A stretch of DNA of 64,000 nucleotides from Megaustenia siamemsis (GCA_032433765.1 JAVIAB010000049.1:25671151-25735150); one strand, 5' to 3'. Positions 42,745 through 53,540 are shown, numbered from the stretch's first letter. Made by a program: numbers and translations. The notes: generated by a model not told the origin, from the sequence alone.

Positions 42745-45700
42745 TTGTTTATTCATCAGCTCCTGTCAACATCAACTATAAAACATAGTTTCTATGTTTA
42801 CTAATCAGCTTCTGTCAACATCATCTATAAAACATAGTTTCTATGTTTATTCATCAGCTTCTGTCAACATCAACTATAAAACATCGATTCTATGTTTACT
42901 CATCAGCTTCTGTCAACATCATCTATAAAACATAGTTTCTATGTTTACTCATCAGCTTCTGTCAACATCAACTATAAAACATAGTTTCTATGTTTACTCA
43001 TCAGCTTCTGTCAACATCAACTATAAAACATAGTTTCTATGTTTACTCATCAGCTTCTGTCAACATCAACTATAAAACATAGTTTCTATGTTTACTCATC
43101 AGCTTCTGTCAACATCATCTATAAAACATAGTTTCTATGTTTACTCATCAGCTTCTGTCAACATCAACTATAAAACATAGTTTCTATGTTTACTCATCAG
43201 CTTCTGTCAACATCAACTATAAAAAATAGATTCTATGTTTATTCATCAGCTTCTCTCAACATCAACTATAAAACATAGATTCTATGTTTATTCATCAGCT
43301 TCTGTCAACATCAACTACAAAACATAGATTCTATGTTTATTCATCAGCTTCAGTCAACATCAACTATAAAACATAGATTCTATGTTTATTCATCAGCTTC
43401 TGTCAACATCAAATACAAAACATAGGTTCTATGTTTATTCATCAGCTTCTGTCAACATCAACTATAAAACATCGATTCTATGTTTAAAAAATAAGCTTCT
43501 GCCAACATCAACTATAAAACATAGTTTCTATGTTTACTCATCAGCTTCTGTCAACATCATCTATAAAACATAGTTTCTATGTTTACTCATCAGCTTCTGT
43601 CAACATCAACTATAAAACATAGTTTCAATGTTTACTCATCAGCTTCTGTCAACATCATCTATAAAACATAGTTTCTATGTTTACTCATCAGCTTCTGTCA
43701 ACATCAACTATAAAACATAGTTTCTATGTTTACTCATCAGCTTCTGTCAACATCAACTATAAAAAATAGATTCTATGTTTATTCATCAGCTTCTGTCAAC
43801 ATCAACTATAAAACATAGATTCTATGTTTATTCATCAGCTTCTGTCAACATCAACTACAAAACATAGATTCTATGTTTACTCATCAGCAACCTGTCAATA
43901 TCAACTATAAAACATCGATTCTATGTTTATTCATCAGCTTCTGTCAACATCATCTATAAAACATAGTTTCTATGTTTATTCATCAGCTTCTGTCAACATC
44001 AACTATAAAACATCGATTCTATGTTTATACATCAGCTTCTGTCAACATCAACTACAAAACATCATTTCTATGTTTACTCATCAGCTTCTGTCACATCAAC
44101 TATAAAACATCGTTTCTGTGTTTATTCATCAGCTCCTGTCAACATCATCTATAAAACATAGTTTCTATGTTTATTCATCAGCTTCTGTCAACATCAACTA
44201 TATAACATCGTTTCTATGTTTATTTATCAGCTTCTGCCAACATCAACTATAAAACATCGTTTCTATGTTTATTCATCAGCTCCTGTCAACATCAACTATA
44301 AAACATCGTTTCTATGTTTATTCATCAGCTCATGTCAACATCAATTATAAAACATAGTTTCTATGTTTATTCATCAGCTTCTGTCAACATCAACTATAAA
44401 ACATAGTTTCTATGTATATTCATCAGCTTCTGTCAACATCAACTATAAAACATCGTTTCTATGTTTACTCATCAGCTTCTGTCAACATCAACTATAAAAC
44501 ATCGTTTCTATGTTTATTCATCAGCTTCTGTCATCATCAACTATAAAACATAGATTCTATGTTTATTCATCAGCTTCAGCCAACATCAACTATAAAACAT
44601 AGTTTCTATGTTTATTCATCAGCTTCTGCCAACATCAACTATAAAACATCGTTTCTATGTTTATTTATCAGCTTCTGCCAACATCAACTATAAAACATCG
44701 TTTCAATGTTTATTCATCAGCTCCTGTCAACATCAACTATAAAACATAGTTTCTATGTTTATTTATCAGCTTCTGTCAACATCAACTATAAAACATAGTT
44801 TCTATGTTTAATCATCAGCTTCTGTCAACATCAACCATAAAACATAGTTTCTATGTTTATTAATCAGCTTCTGTCAACATCAACTATAAAACATTGTTTC
44901 TATGTTTATACATCAGCTCCTGTCAACATCAACTATAAAACATAGTTTCTATGTTTATTCATCAGCTTCTGCCAACATCAACTATAAAGCATAGTTTCTA
45001 TGTTTATTCATCAGCTTCTGCCAACATCAACTATAAAACATAGTTTCTATGTTTATTTATCAGCTTCTGCCAACATCAACTATAAAACATCGTTTCTATG
45101 TTTATTCATCAGCTCCTGTCAACATCAACTATAAAACATCGTTTCTATGTTTATTCATCAGCTCATGTCAACATCAACTATAAAACATAGTTTCTATGTT
45201 TATTCATCAGCTTCTGTCAACATCAACTATAAAACATCGTTTCTATGTTTATTCATCAGCTTTTGTCAACATCAACTATAAAACATCGTTTCTATGTTTA
45301 TTGATCAGACTTCTGTCAACATCAACTATAAAACATAGTTTCTATGTTTATTTATCAGCTTCTGTCAACATCAACTATAAAACATCGTTTTTATGTTTAT
45401 TCATCAGACTTCTGTCAACATCAACTATAAAACATAGTTTCTATGTTTATTCATCAGCTTCTGTCAACATCAACTATAAAACATAGATTCTATGTTTATT
45501 CATCAGCTTCTGTGAACTTCAACTATAAAACATAGTTTCTATGTTTATTCATCAGCTTCTGCCAACATCAACTATAAAACATAGTTTCTATGTTTATTCA
45601 TCAGTCTTCTGTCAACATCAACTATAAAACATAGTTTCTATGTTTATTTATCAGCTTCTGTCAACCTCAACTATAAAACATAGTTTCTATGTTTATTCAT

Positions 45701-45945
45701 CAGCTCCTGTCAACATCAACTATAAAACATAGTTTCTATGTTTATTCATCAGCTTCTGTCAACATAAACTATAAAACATAGTTTCTATGTTTATTCATCA
45801 GTTTCTGCCAACATCAACTATAAAACATAGTTTTCTATGTTTATTCATCAGCTTCTGCCAACATCAACTATAAAACATCGTTTCTATGTTTATTCATCAG
45901 ACTTCTGTCAACATCAACTATAAAACATAGTTTCTATGTTTATTC
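42745..45945. repeat. Largest minisatellite, 49-bp unit, about 65 copies, each with a small palindrome
   Basis: Units contain CAGCTTCTGTCAACATCAAC and TATAAAACATAGTTTCTATG. AAACATAG-TTT-CTATGTTT forms an inverted repeat of about 8 bp within every unit. AAACATCG variants break the palindrome by one pair and occur in clusters. Open frames across it are artefacts. Confidence 0.95.
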
Positions 45946-46077
45946 GAAAAGTTTTCATCGCTCCTGGCCTTTATTGTGTTGAAGAAAAAGTGAGTAATCT
46001 TTGGATTTCCCCCAAAAAATGGCATTAATGTTGACTATTCTTTAGAAGTCTGTAGAAGTCATGTCGGAGTCTGTACA

Positions 46078-46427
46078 AATGTGCTTTTACAGAAGAATAT
46101 TGAGAGTACCATGAACAGCTAAGAAGAGTAATGAAGATGTTTTGAGAGAGGTCAAAGCAAAAAGAGAGCTAATTTCCAATATTAGGAAGGAACAATCATC
46201 ATTTTTTGGCCATGTAATGAGAAGAGAACAGCTGGAATATATTGTAACAACTGGGAAAATTGAGGGACGAAGATATAGAGGTAAGCAAAGAGAAAAGATA
46301 CCAGACAGCTTAAGAGAATGGCTTGGCAGAAGGTCAACAACAGAAATGATAAATAACTGTCGAGATCGAAAGTTGTGGAGAGACATGATCACCTACGCCA
46401 GCAGGCCCGGTACTTGATGACGATGAT
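46078..46427 (+). mobile_element. LINE-B 3' end, best-preserved copy
   Basis: The frame 46142-46417 encodes AKRELISNIRKEQSSFFGHV, MRREQLEYIVTTGKIEGRRY, KIPDSLREWLGRRSTTEMIN, NCRDRKLWRDMITYASRPGT and then TGA. This is the intact C-terminus of a LINE ORF. Upstream, CFYRRILRVP*TAKKSNEDV has a stop. It ends in a GATGATGATG tail. Confidence 0.83.
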
Positions 46428-46662
46428 GATGCGTAGATGGTCACTTTATAGTGATCTTCTTCTTTCCTTCCTCATATCCCTTTCAGCGTCGAGGGAAGAT
46501 ACAATTTGCGGTTTTTTGCTCTTCTGTTCGTCTCTACCGCTGTTATTTTTTTTATAGCGTTTCTAATATTTCGTCAATCCACCTTTTTCGTGGTCAGTCC
46601 TTAGGTCTGGTGTTTTCGCAACTTTTATTGAAAGCTCGTTATGTTGTGTTTTGAGCTTTCTA

Positions 46663-47781
46663 TGTCGATGCTTTGGATGGTCAAGACTCACGTGCACTTG
46701 CTCAGTCGCACGGCTTCCTGGGATGTACGAGGGACACTCCCTGTGTAGCAATGAGGCATCTTCTTGACTTTCCAACCATGGATGACATAATTAAGATCTG
46801 GAGAGCACGAGCATACCTGAAGATTAGTACAGATACAGAGCATCCATTGCACCACGTGCTCAACACAGAGAAAGGTACCAGGCTAAAAAGAGGCAAATCA
46901 TGGGTGGGCCGGGCAGAAGATGTCATCAAACAGCTCTGTGGGCTTACCAATATCAGCGTTGGTGAGGAGTGGATACCGGTGCCTACGTCATTCAAGGGAA
47001 CTTTCTCATGTATTGTCACACTCGACAGGAAAAGTAGGGAACAGAACCCGGTCATGGTTAATGCTGAGGTCAACGGTCTCATCTGCGATAATACCGATGA
47101 GAAAGATGCAGTCATCTATACAGACGGATCTGTAAGACGACACGAAAGAAGTGCATGGGCATTTACAGCACGCTCGGCAGGCAGAATAGCCAAGGAAGAC
47201 AGTGGTGCATACGTCATGACCACGAGTAGCATGACAATGGAGGTGATGGCAGTGACCAAGGCATTCAAATGGTTAGAGTCACAAGACTACATCCACGCAT
47301 GTATACTGAGTGATTCGATGAGCATGATAAAAAAAGTGGAGGCGGGCTATGTACGCATGCAATGGGTACAGTCGTTGCAGAAATCAAAATACGTAAGGTC
47401 ACCTTTGTCTATGTCCCTGGACATGCGGGAGTACGGGGAAATGAGAGAGCGGACAGGTTGGCTAGCTGCGCTGTCGTTGAGGACGGGCAACCGATGGATC
47501 GGGCGGACGTCATCAATGCCCTCCGAGATGTGGGAAGAGCACAGGACTTCGACAAACACAGATCAACGTCACTTCTTCGGATGATGGAAATGGGAGTTAA
47601 GATGGGCACAGCCAGAAATGAGAAACTTGGTGGCCGTGTAAGAAGACTTATCAACCAACATAGAAATGGAGTCGTCAGTCGCTGAACACTGAGGGAATTG
47701 CTGAGGAGGGGATCTGAGCACCTATGGACATGTTCGGAGTGCAATGATGATGACCCGCAAATAACTCAATAACTCAATAAC
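46663..47781 (+). mobile_element. LINE-R: 5'-truncated RNase H-type LINE inserted in LINE-D, perfect 12-bp TSD
   Basis: TTGAGCTTTCTA at 46651-46662 and 47782-47793 flanks a 1,119-bp insertion whose 3' end is a short tail of AATAACTCAATAACTCAATAAC. It carries the C-terminal half of a retrotransposon ORF (see next entry). The perfect TSD and good coding remains suggest a fairly recent insertion. Confidence 0.92.
46673..47688 (+). pseudogene. LINE-R ORF C-terminus with RNase H domain, one frameshift
   Basis: Encodes the end of a non-LTR polyprotein. The first ~135 residues (FPTMDDIIKIWRARAYLKIS) are the region after the reverse transcriptase. The RNase H domain follows: VIYTDGSV with the first catalytic Asp, TMEVMAVTKAFKWL with Glu, and CILSDSMSMI with the second Asp. 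The frame then shifts between 47335 and 47362. The next frame gives KVTFVYVPGHAGVRGNERAD, with the His/Asp end of RNase H, and about 65 more residues to TGA at 47685. RNase H removes RNA from RNA:DNA hybrids during target-primed reverse transcription; its presence suggests an I/R1/Nimb-type group rather than RTE. The clade is tentative. Endonuclease and RT are missing. Confidence 0.85.
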
Positions 47782-47962
47782 TTGAGCTTTCTACCTTGTC
47801 ACGTGTTAAACCATTTTATCTTTTGTTTCTTTATATATTCTATGGCGGGGGATATTCCTAGCTTTTTTCTAAGTTCTTCATTTCTAATCTTATCTCTCAG
47901 ACTGTTTCCTGTCATTCGTCTAACACATTTAATCTCAGTAGAGGTTATTTTTCTTATTCTTT

Positions 47963-48338
47963 ATTGCATCTAGAGTCCAGGACTGGCATTGGTAGTACAA
48001 CATTGGGATGAAGATTGTATTGTAGAGTCCAGGACTGGCATTGGTAGCACAACGTTGGGATGAAGATTGTATTGTAGAGTCCAGGCATGGCATTGGTAGC
48101 ACAACGTTGGGATGAAGATTGTATTGTAGAGTCCAGGACTGGCATTGGTAGCACAACGTTGGGATGAAGATTGTATTGTAGAGTCCAGGACTGGCATTGA
48201 TAGCGCAACGTTGGGATGAAGATTGTATTGTAGAGTCCAGGACTGGCATTGGTAGCACAACGTTGGGATGAAGATTGTATTGTAGAGTCCAGGACTGGCA
48301 TTGGTAGCACAACGTTGGGATGAAGATTGTATTGTAGA
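47963..48338. repeat. 52-bp minisatellite, second locus, about 7 copies, at the 5' edge of LINE-D
   Basis: Same unit as 18175-18845, in reverse orientation, and in the same order relative to LINE-D on the coding strand: array, then TCTAG-ATGCAATAAAGAATAAG, then the EVKCVRRMTGNS region. Units here are more uniform than at the first locus. Confidence 0.93.
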
Positions 48339-48930
48339 GTGCCCGTTTTGCCTCCAGAGTTATTCATTTTAGGAACAGTCTTGTTGTCAGTGATAACGTT
48401 TGAAAATGTTGCCTATGCAGTCCAATAAGCTTGTCGAACGGATTTCGACCTTGCTAATGTAAAATAACTAACAATGCTTAAAGGGTGCACATATCATCCT
48501 CTTCCTCAGAGTTTAGCGCAGTCGCTTAAAATGTTTCGGTTGTTTAATCTGTATTCAGAGTGTGTTTTTATATGAAACTGGAGTGAAAAATTGACTGTGT
48601 GCTCTCTTTTTTTATTGGAAGTGCTTTGGAACTGATTCCCTAGCAGCAAAAGAGGGCATTCACGAAGGTCGACCTCGCAACGAGCTATGGGGGATGCTGT
48701 GACATGAGATGAAGTAGACATGGGCAATTTCCGACTGCAATGAAAGTGAGTCCATGGACAGAGTAGAATAGACAAAGCTCTCATTGATTGCGAAAAGATA
48801 TAGAGTGTTTAACTTTAGTGGGATGTTCTTACACATCGGCTGTTACATCAACCTTTAAAAGTATATTGTGCAGCACGAACAGAAAGAAACTCATTACTTC
48901 CCCCAAAAGAAATAGACGGCAGTAACTTTA
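48339..48930. other. Unassigned DNA
   Basis: A 92-codon minus-strand frame (48784-48506) has no recognisable domain. No repeat family match was seen. Confidence 0.45.
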
Positions 48931-48991
48931 TTAGAATATTCTGGAACATTGTTGTATGAACTCACGAAATTTCATGTAGCAGATCATCTGG

Positions 48992-48995
48992 TATA

Positions 48996-49027
<32 letters not shown>

Positions 49028-49036
49028 ACACACACA

Positions 49037-49089
<53 letters not shown>

Positions 49090-49114
49090 ACACAGACACA
49101 CACACACACACACA
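48992..49114. repeat. (CA)n microsatellite, about 120 bp
   Basis: CA dinucleotides with CAGA interruptions at intervals. It lies between LINE-D and unique DNA, and a minus-strand frame runs through it as VCVCVC. Confidence 0.97.
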
Positions 49115-49124
49115 ATCGATGTGC

Positions 49125-49544
49125 GCCCCAGACATTCTTCTTCTACCTCTTCTTCTTTCCTTCCTCTGCTGCCGTTGGCGTCGAGGGGAGATACAATTTG
49201 CGATTCTTTGCTCTTCTGTTGGCCTCTTCTGATGTTATCCCTCCTAGTGACTCTAGTATTCCCTTTATCCATCTCTTTCTCGGTCTTCCTCTTAATCTGG
49301 CGTTTTCGTAGCATTTGTTTATGGCTCTTTGAGTCATTGTTAGTTTTTTTTTGTCTTGTTATGTGGCCGAACCGATTTATCTGTTGTTTCTTTATGTATT
49401 CGATGGCTGGTTCAATTTCGAGTTTCTTCCTCGGGTCGGTGTTTCTTACTCTGTTCCTTAAGCTGTTTCCTGTCATTCTTCTGACACATTTCATTTCGGT
49501 GGTCGTTATCTTTCTTATTGTTCTAGAGTCCCCAGCCGTTACCC
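49125..49544 (-). mobile_element. LINE-D 3' portion, most complete open frame
   Basis: The minus-strand frame 49698-48931 reads TIRKITTTEMKCVRRMTGNS, LRNRVRNTDPRKKLEIEPAI, EYIKKQQINRFGHITRQKKT, then shifts. The alternative frame 49337-49143 gives MTQRAINKCYENARLRGRPR, KRWIKGILESLGGITSEEAN, RRAKNRKLYLPSTPTAAEEG. Together these define the LINE-D C-terminus. Confidence 0.82.
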
Positions 49545-49698
49545 GGAAAAAATCGATGAGATGATGGAGCTCAGGCCAGACTCCCTGCAGCATATCCGGA
49601 GTGATCGAGTTTACAGCTTCAGTGAAGCGTTCCTGCACATCATCCATGGTTGCTGCTAGTTGTCGGGATACAAACACTCCGACATTCCATAACCGCAA
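49545..49698 (-). mobile_element. Tc1/mariner-type transposase C-terminal scrap fused to LINE-D
   Basis: Upstream of and in frame with LINE-D, the minus strand encodes DDVQERFTEAVNSITPDMLQ and GVWPELHHLIDFFRVTAGD. This resembles the C-terminal end of transposases in the Tc1/mariner/IS630 group (ITPDMLQ-x-VW-x-EL...CRVTNGAHIE). No catalytic residues are included. The fusion frame of 255 codons is not likely to be a real gene. Confidence 0.5.
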
Positions 49699-49844
49699 AA
49701 AGGAAATAACAAATCACAAATACATAAGTCCGTTGATCACGTTGGCTATTTGCAGATCACCTGGTCAATTTGTTCATCGCTGTCAATCCATCCTTTTCTC
49801 AGGTACTGGTTAATACATTTGTGGATTCCGAGATATCAGCCAAT

Positions 49845-50520
49845 ATAAAAAAGACTAAAACTATGATCATAAACAAAGAAAATTGTCAAGACCTACAATT
49901 AAATATCAAAGTAGAGGGAATACATCTGGAGACAGTTCAGAGCTACAACTACCTTGGTCATACTATAACCAGTGATGGAAAATGTACAACTGAAATAAAC
50001 ACAATAATAGGAATGGCAAAAAGTAATTTTAATGCCATGAAAAATTTACTAACATCAAAACAAATAACACCAGGACTAAAACTAAGAATAGCAAAATGTT
50101 ACATCTTCTCAATATTACTGTATGGTGCAGAATCGTGGACATTAGACAAGAAAACAGAACAGAAAATTGAAGCCTTTGGAGTGTGGATCTATAGAAGAAT
50201 AGGTAGAATTGGATGGAAAGAAAATAAAACAAACAATGAAGTTTTAAAACAACTAAAAATGAAAAGAGAACTACTAAACACAATTAGAACAAGACAAATG
50301 AAGTTTTTGGGGCATGTAAAAAGACACAACAGCCTACTAAAAGCAATATTGGAGGGGAAAGTGCAAGGTAACCAGAGGCAGAGGCAGACCAAGGCTAACA
50401 TGGACGAGTAACATCAAAAGATGGACAAGTCAACCTATGACAATCTGCACCATCAAAGCAAGAGACAAAGCGGAATGACGCTCCATGGTAGCCAAACTTC
50501 AATGCAGAGACGGCACTCAT
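49845..50520 (+). mobile_element. LINE-C 3' portion, long open frame
   Basis: The frame 49770-50411 encodes KKTKTMIINKENCQDLQLNI, SYNYLGHTITSDGKCTTEIN, IIGMAKSNFNAMKNLLTSKQ, CYIFSILLYGAESWTLDKKT, WIYRRIGRIGWKENKTNNEV, KRELLNTIRTRQMKFLGHVK, RHNSLLKAILEGK. A frameshift follows at VQGNQRQRQ, and the end (TCTIKARDKAE) reads in another frame. The (GAT)n tail is at 50520-50544. The first ~25 codons of the open frame come from flanking DNA. Confidence 0.85.
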
Positions 50521-50544
50521 TGATGATGATGATGATGATGATGA

Positions 50545-51104
50545 TATCAGCCTGGAGCTGTTTTATTTTGCTGAAAAATGTAGTTACCATCCTCAGCTGT
50601 TAAGTTTGTGGAATTAACCAGTTGTGTAGAATTATTAACCAGTTGTGTAGAATTATTAACCAGTTGTGTAGAATTATTAACCAGTTGTGTAGAATTATTA
50701 ACCAGTTGTGTAGAATTTCCTGGCAAATCAAGTAGTGTTTTGTGCTCACGCAGTGTAATGAATTCTACAAAATGCGAACTTTCAAACTGGAGAATAAAAA
50801 GACAAGACAGAAAATAACTAATACAAAACAGAAGATAGAAGTTAAGAAACTACAAGAACTTTTATGTCATTGAATTAAGAATGCAGTACAAACAACATAG
50901 GAAATCAACTCTGAAATGGAAGAACTCTTGCAATATTACAAGTGACCTAAAACCTGAGTAGCTCATTTAGAAAGTCAATAAACAACACAGATAGCAACTT
51001 TCAAATACATATTACTAAAATGGCAAAACAAAAGCTAAACACGATTAACGAACATGTGACGCAATACCAATTAAAATTACTGGAGACTGTATGTGACTGC
51101 CCGA
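50545..51104. other. Unassigned DNA with a 21-bp x5 array
   Basis: At 50616-50717 the unit AACCAGTTGTGTAGAATTATT is repeated about five times. The unit is seven codons, so the ELLTSCV peptide repeat in frame is an artefact. The remainder is AT-rich and unrecognised. Confidence 0.8.
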
Positions 51105-51527
51105 TAGTAACGTAAGATTGAGAATTATGGACAATCTCACAAACGGAAAGTAAGAGAACATGTTTATTCCAAACAAAATGCTACAGAAAAATCCATAAGA
51201 TACCCTGGATAATGAGAGAAATGAAGACATATTAAACGACTTAAACATCAAACGGAACTGGCTCATAAACACCCATTCTACAGAGGAAATTAAAATACTA
51301 TGGCCACGTCAAAAGACAGATGGCTAGAAAGAACAATAATGGAAGGCATGGTTTCGGGGGGGGGGGGGGACGCATCAGGGGCAGACCAAGAAGAAGATGG
51401 TTTCAAGACATCAAGAAGACCTTGATCGTGACAACAAAAGAAGTGGGAGATGGCTAGAGACAGAGATTTGAGACGGGCGGTTATGAATCAAACGTTCTGC
51501 AAAGGTCATGTGATCAGATGATGATGA
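51105..51527 (+). mobile_element. LINE-E 3' end with a single-copy terminal segment
   Basis: Degenerate coding remains: ELWTISQTESKRTCLFQTKC, YRKIHKIPWI, EIKILWPRQKTDG and GRIRGRPRRRWFQDIKKTLI. The end has GGAGATGGCTAGAGACAGAG, ATTTGAGACGGGCGG, GAATCAAACGTTCTGC once only, followed by GATGATGATG. This last ~62-bp piece is the unit amplified at 58783 and 63168. A G-run lies at 51356-51370. Confidence 0.7.
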
Positions 51528-51599
51528 TGATGTTGATGATTTAAAAGAAAATCGTTGTCAATCTTTGAATGGGCAACAAATAGTTACGTCACAGATGTA

Positions 51600-52347
51600 A
51601 GTAAAAGTAAAGTACCCCCGTCACGCCAAGTGGCGTATTGTTGTTGTTGTTGTTGTTGTTGCGTTCACCAGCTTTCAACTCTGACGAAGTCCCTAGAGAC
51701 TAGGATCTGAATTTTGTGTGTTAATCCATTTTTCCCTGGCAGCCGTGTGCACAGGGGTCCCTCGCCGCACAGGCAGATAACTCCGACTTCGGAAGTACTC
51801 ATGTTTTTTCCGTCGATGAGTAACTGACGATTCAAGCCGGGTCTCACTGCTGAGACCAGGGGTGGTTGTCGCAGAGAGAAATCATAAATAAAAATCCCAA
51901 CCTGTGGAACCGAGATTTGAACCCACAACCTCTCTGTCCCGAGGCCGGCGTCCTGCCTCGAGACCAACCAGTCCCCATGGACTTGGAATATGAGGAAACT
52001 GCAACAAGGAACACTTTTCATACATAGCCTACAATGGTTCCTGCCGCCTATCCACCATATACCAGAAGTTCACGTCCTCCCGAAAGTGATGATCGTCATA
52101 TTTCTTTAAGTTAAGTGGCGTATAGGAAATATGGTGTTAGTGACCATAAATTTTACAGACCTTCAGCACATGATTTTTGGGGTAATGTGGTCGGTATTAC
52201 GCCCGTGTCGCTTTACTTCCCAGAAAAAAAAACTGGTACCCATTTAAGGCTGGGTGAAATAAACCCGGAACCCGTCGGTTGGGTTCGAACCCTACCCCTT
52301 GTCCTTTGAAGTCCAGTCCACTAACCACTGAGCTATCGTGGCTCCAT
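51600..52347 (-). mobile_element. SINE-1, split by SINE-3, 12-bp TSD
   Basis: Outer insertion: GTCACAGATGTA at 51588-51599 and 52348-52359. The SINE-1 tail end (51600-51638) and the rest (52124-52347) are separated by the SINE-3 insertion. The head GAGCTATCGTGGCTCCAT is at the right. Confidence 0.9.
51639..52112 (-). mobile_element. SINE-3 ((CAA)n tail) nested in SINE-1, 11-bp TSD
   Basis: 474-bp insertion between exact AAGTGGCGTAT repeats (51628-51638, 52113-52123). On the minus strand: block J (~130 bp), a tRNA-like head with GACTGGTTGGTCTCGAGGC (A-box-like) and GTGGGTTCAAATCTC (B box), a long body with CCGAAGTCGGAGTTATCTGC, and a (CAA)n tail. Sequence upstream of a Pol III head is unusual for a SINE and may be a captured 5' flank. 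Confidence 0.87.
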
Positions 52348-52374
52348 GTCACAGATGTAGTTAAAAGTAAAGAT

Positions 52375-52815
52375 CATCATCATCATCATCAAGTACCAAG
52401 CCTGCTGGCATAGGTGATCATGTCTCTCCACAACTTTCGATCTCGACAGTTATTTATCATTTCTGTTGTTAACCTTCTGCCAGGCCATTCTCTTAAGCTG
52501 TCTGGTATTTTTTCTCTTTGCTTCCCTCTATCTCTTCGTCCCTCAATTTTTCCCAGTTGTTACAATATATTCCAGTTGTTCTCTTCTCATTACATGACCA
52601 AAAAATGATGATTGTTTCTTCCTAACATTGGAAATTAGCTCTCTTTTGCTTTGACCTCTCTCAGAACCTCTTCATTACTCTTCTTAACTGTCCATGGTAT
52701 TCTCAACATTCTTCTGTAAAACCACATTTTTACAGACTACAGTGATTTTCTTGTCTGTTGTCCTATTGTCCATGACTCGCATCCGTATGTTAAGACTGGC
52801 TCTAAGTAACATTTA
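52375..52815 (-). mobile_element. LINE-B 3' portion
   Basis: Minus strand: HGSLTYGCESWTIGQQTRKS-like start, WFYRRMLRIPWTVKKSNEEV, SKRELISNVRKKQSSFFGHV and REWPGRRLTTEMINNCRDRK. The left edge is the CATCATCATCATCAAGTACC end. Stops and shifts are present. Confidence 0.78.
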
Positions 52816-53059
52816 AGAACTCTTTAACGGTAACGATAGCTCCATATAATTTAATGTTTGATGTGTTTATTTTTTTATTGCTCAGATCTCTAGTTTCATA
52901 CAGCTTCCATGTTCTCTTCTTTTGTCTTTTCTTCCAAGAGAGTGTCTCCAGAATCGACATCAAGAGGCTGGGATGCATCAAGAGCTGTCTTATCGGAAAC
53001 TAACATCATCAACTAGCATCTGAACACTGATCGATTGACGAGTGCGGTAATCACAACAT

Positions 53060-53385
53060 ATGGTTATGGAAGGCCCATTATCACTGCAAACGAATTTAAA
53101 TCCATAATTGCCCAACCACACGTGCCAGTGGAATCATCCAAATTAATATCTCATCTCCCAAACAAAGAAAGGTAGCTGCAGTCCCCATAATAGCAGTCTC
53201 AGCACACACCAAAAGACATAAGGCGAGACCGCACAGAAAGTAAACACAGCCATCTATTCCCCGTCATACGATATCATCATTCATCGTAAGCAATCGGAAT
53301 ATCGAAGCATGATCAAAACGGATGAAACGCACAGCTCACGGTGAGCACAGAGCCCTTAACTCAGTAGCTCCGGCAGCAAGCTCCG
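53060..53385 (-). mobile_element. Rep-5 interspersed repeat
   Basis: Begins ATGGTTATGGAAGGCCCATTATC and runs through CCACACGTGCCAGTGGAATC, CAGTCCCCATAATAGCAG and GCACAGAAAGTAAACACAGC to GTAGCTCCGGCAGCAAGCTCCG, giving the fullest 5' end of the family. Confidence 0.75.
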
Positions 53386-53392
53386 ACAACAC

Positions 53393-53540
53393 TTCAGTTT
53401 AATTCACTTCAGTTTGATTCACTTCAGTTTAATTCACTTCAGTTTGATTCACTTCAGTTTAATTCACTTCAGTTTGATTCACTTCAGTTTAATGCACTTC
53501 AGTTTGATTCACTTCAGTTTAATTCGCTTCAGTTTGATTC
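53393..53540. repeat. Short array, 15-bp units in a 30-bp alternation, about 10 copies
   Basis: CACTTCAGTTTAATT and CACTTCAGTTTGATT alternate regularly, a small A-B higher-order pattern directly beside Rep-5. Confidence 0.92.

Larger units (their letters stand above)
46437..47962 (-). mobile_element. LINE-D 3' portion, split by LINE-R
   Basis: Two minus-strand halves, 47782-47962 (EVKCVRRMTGNSLRDKIRNE, ELRKKLGISPAIEYIKKQ) and 46437-46662 (the RCENTRPKD-RPRKRWIDEILET end). They join at CACGTGACAAGG-TAGAAAGCTCAA-AACACAAC when LINE-R is removed, matching the uninterrupted copy at about 19180. The 52-bp array lies at its 5' side. Confidence 0.85.

Noticed and set aside
48506..48784. 92-codon minus-strand frame
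   Set aside because: No domain, signal, repeat support or recognisable homology; left as unassigned.
48931..49698. 255-codon minus-strand frame as a gene
   Set aside because: It joins a transposase scrap, LINE-D and a CA microsatellite read as VCVCVC, so it is a chance fusion.
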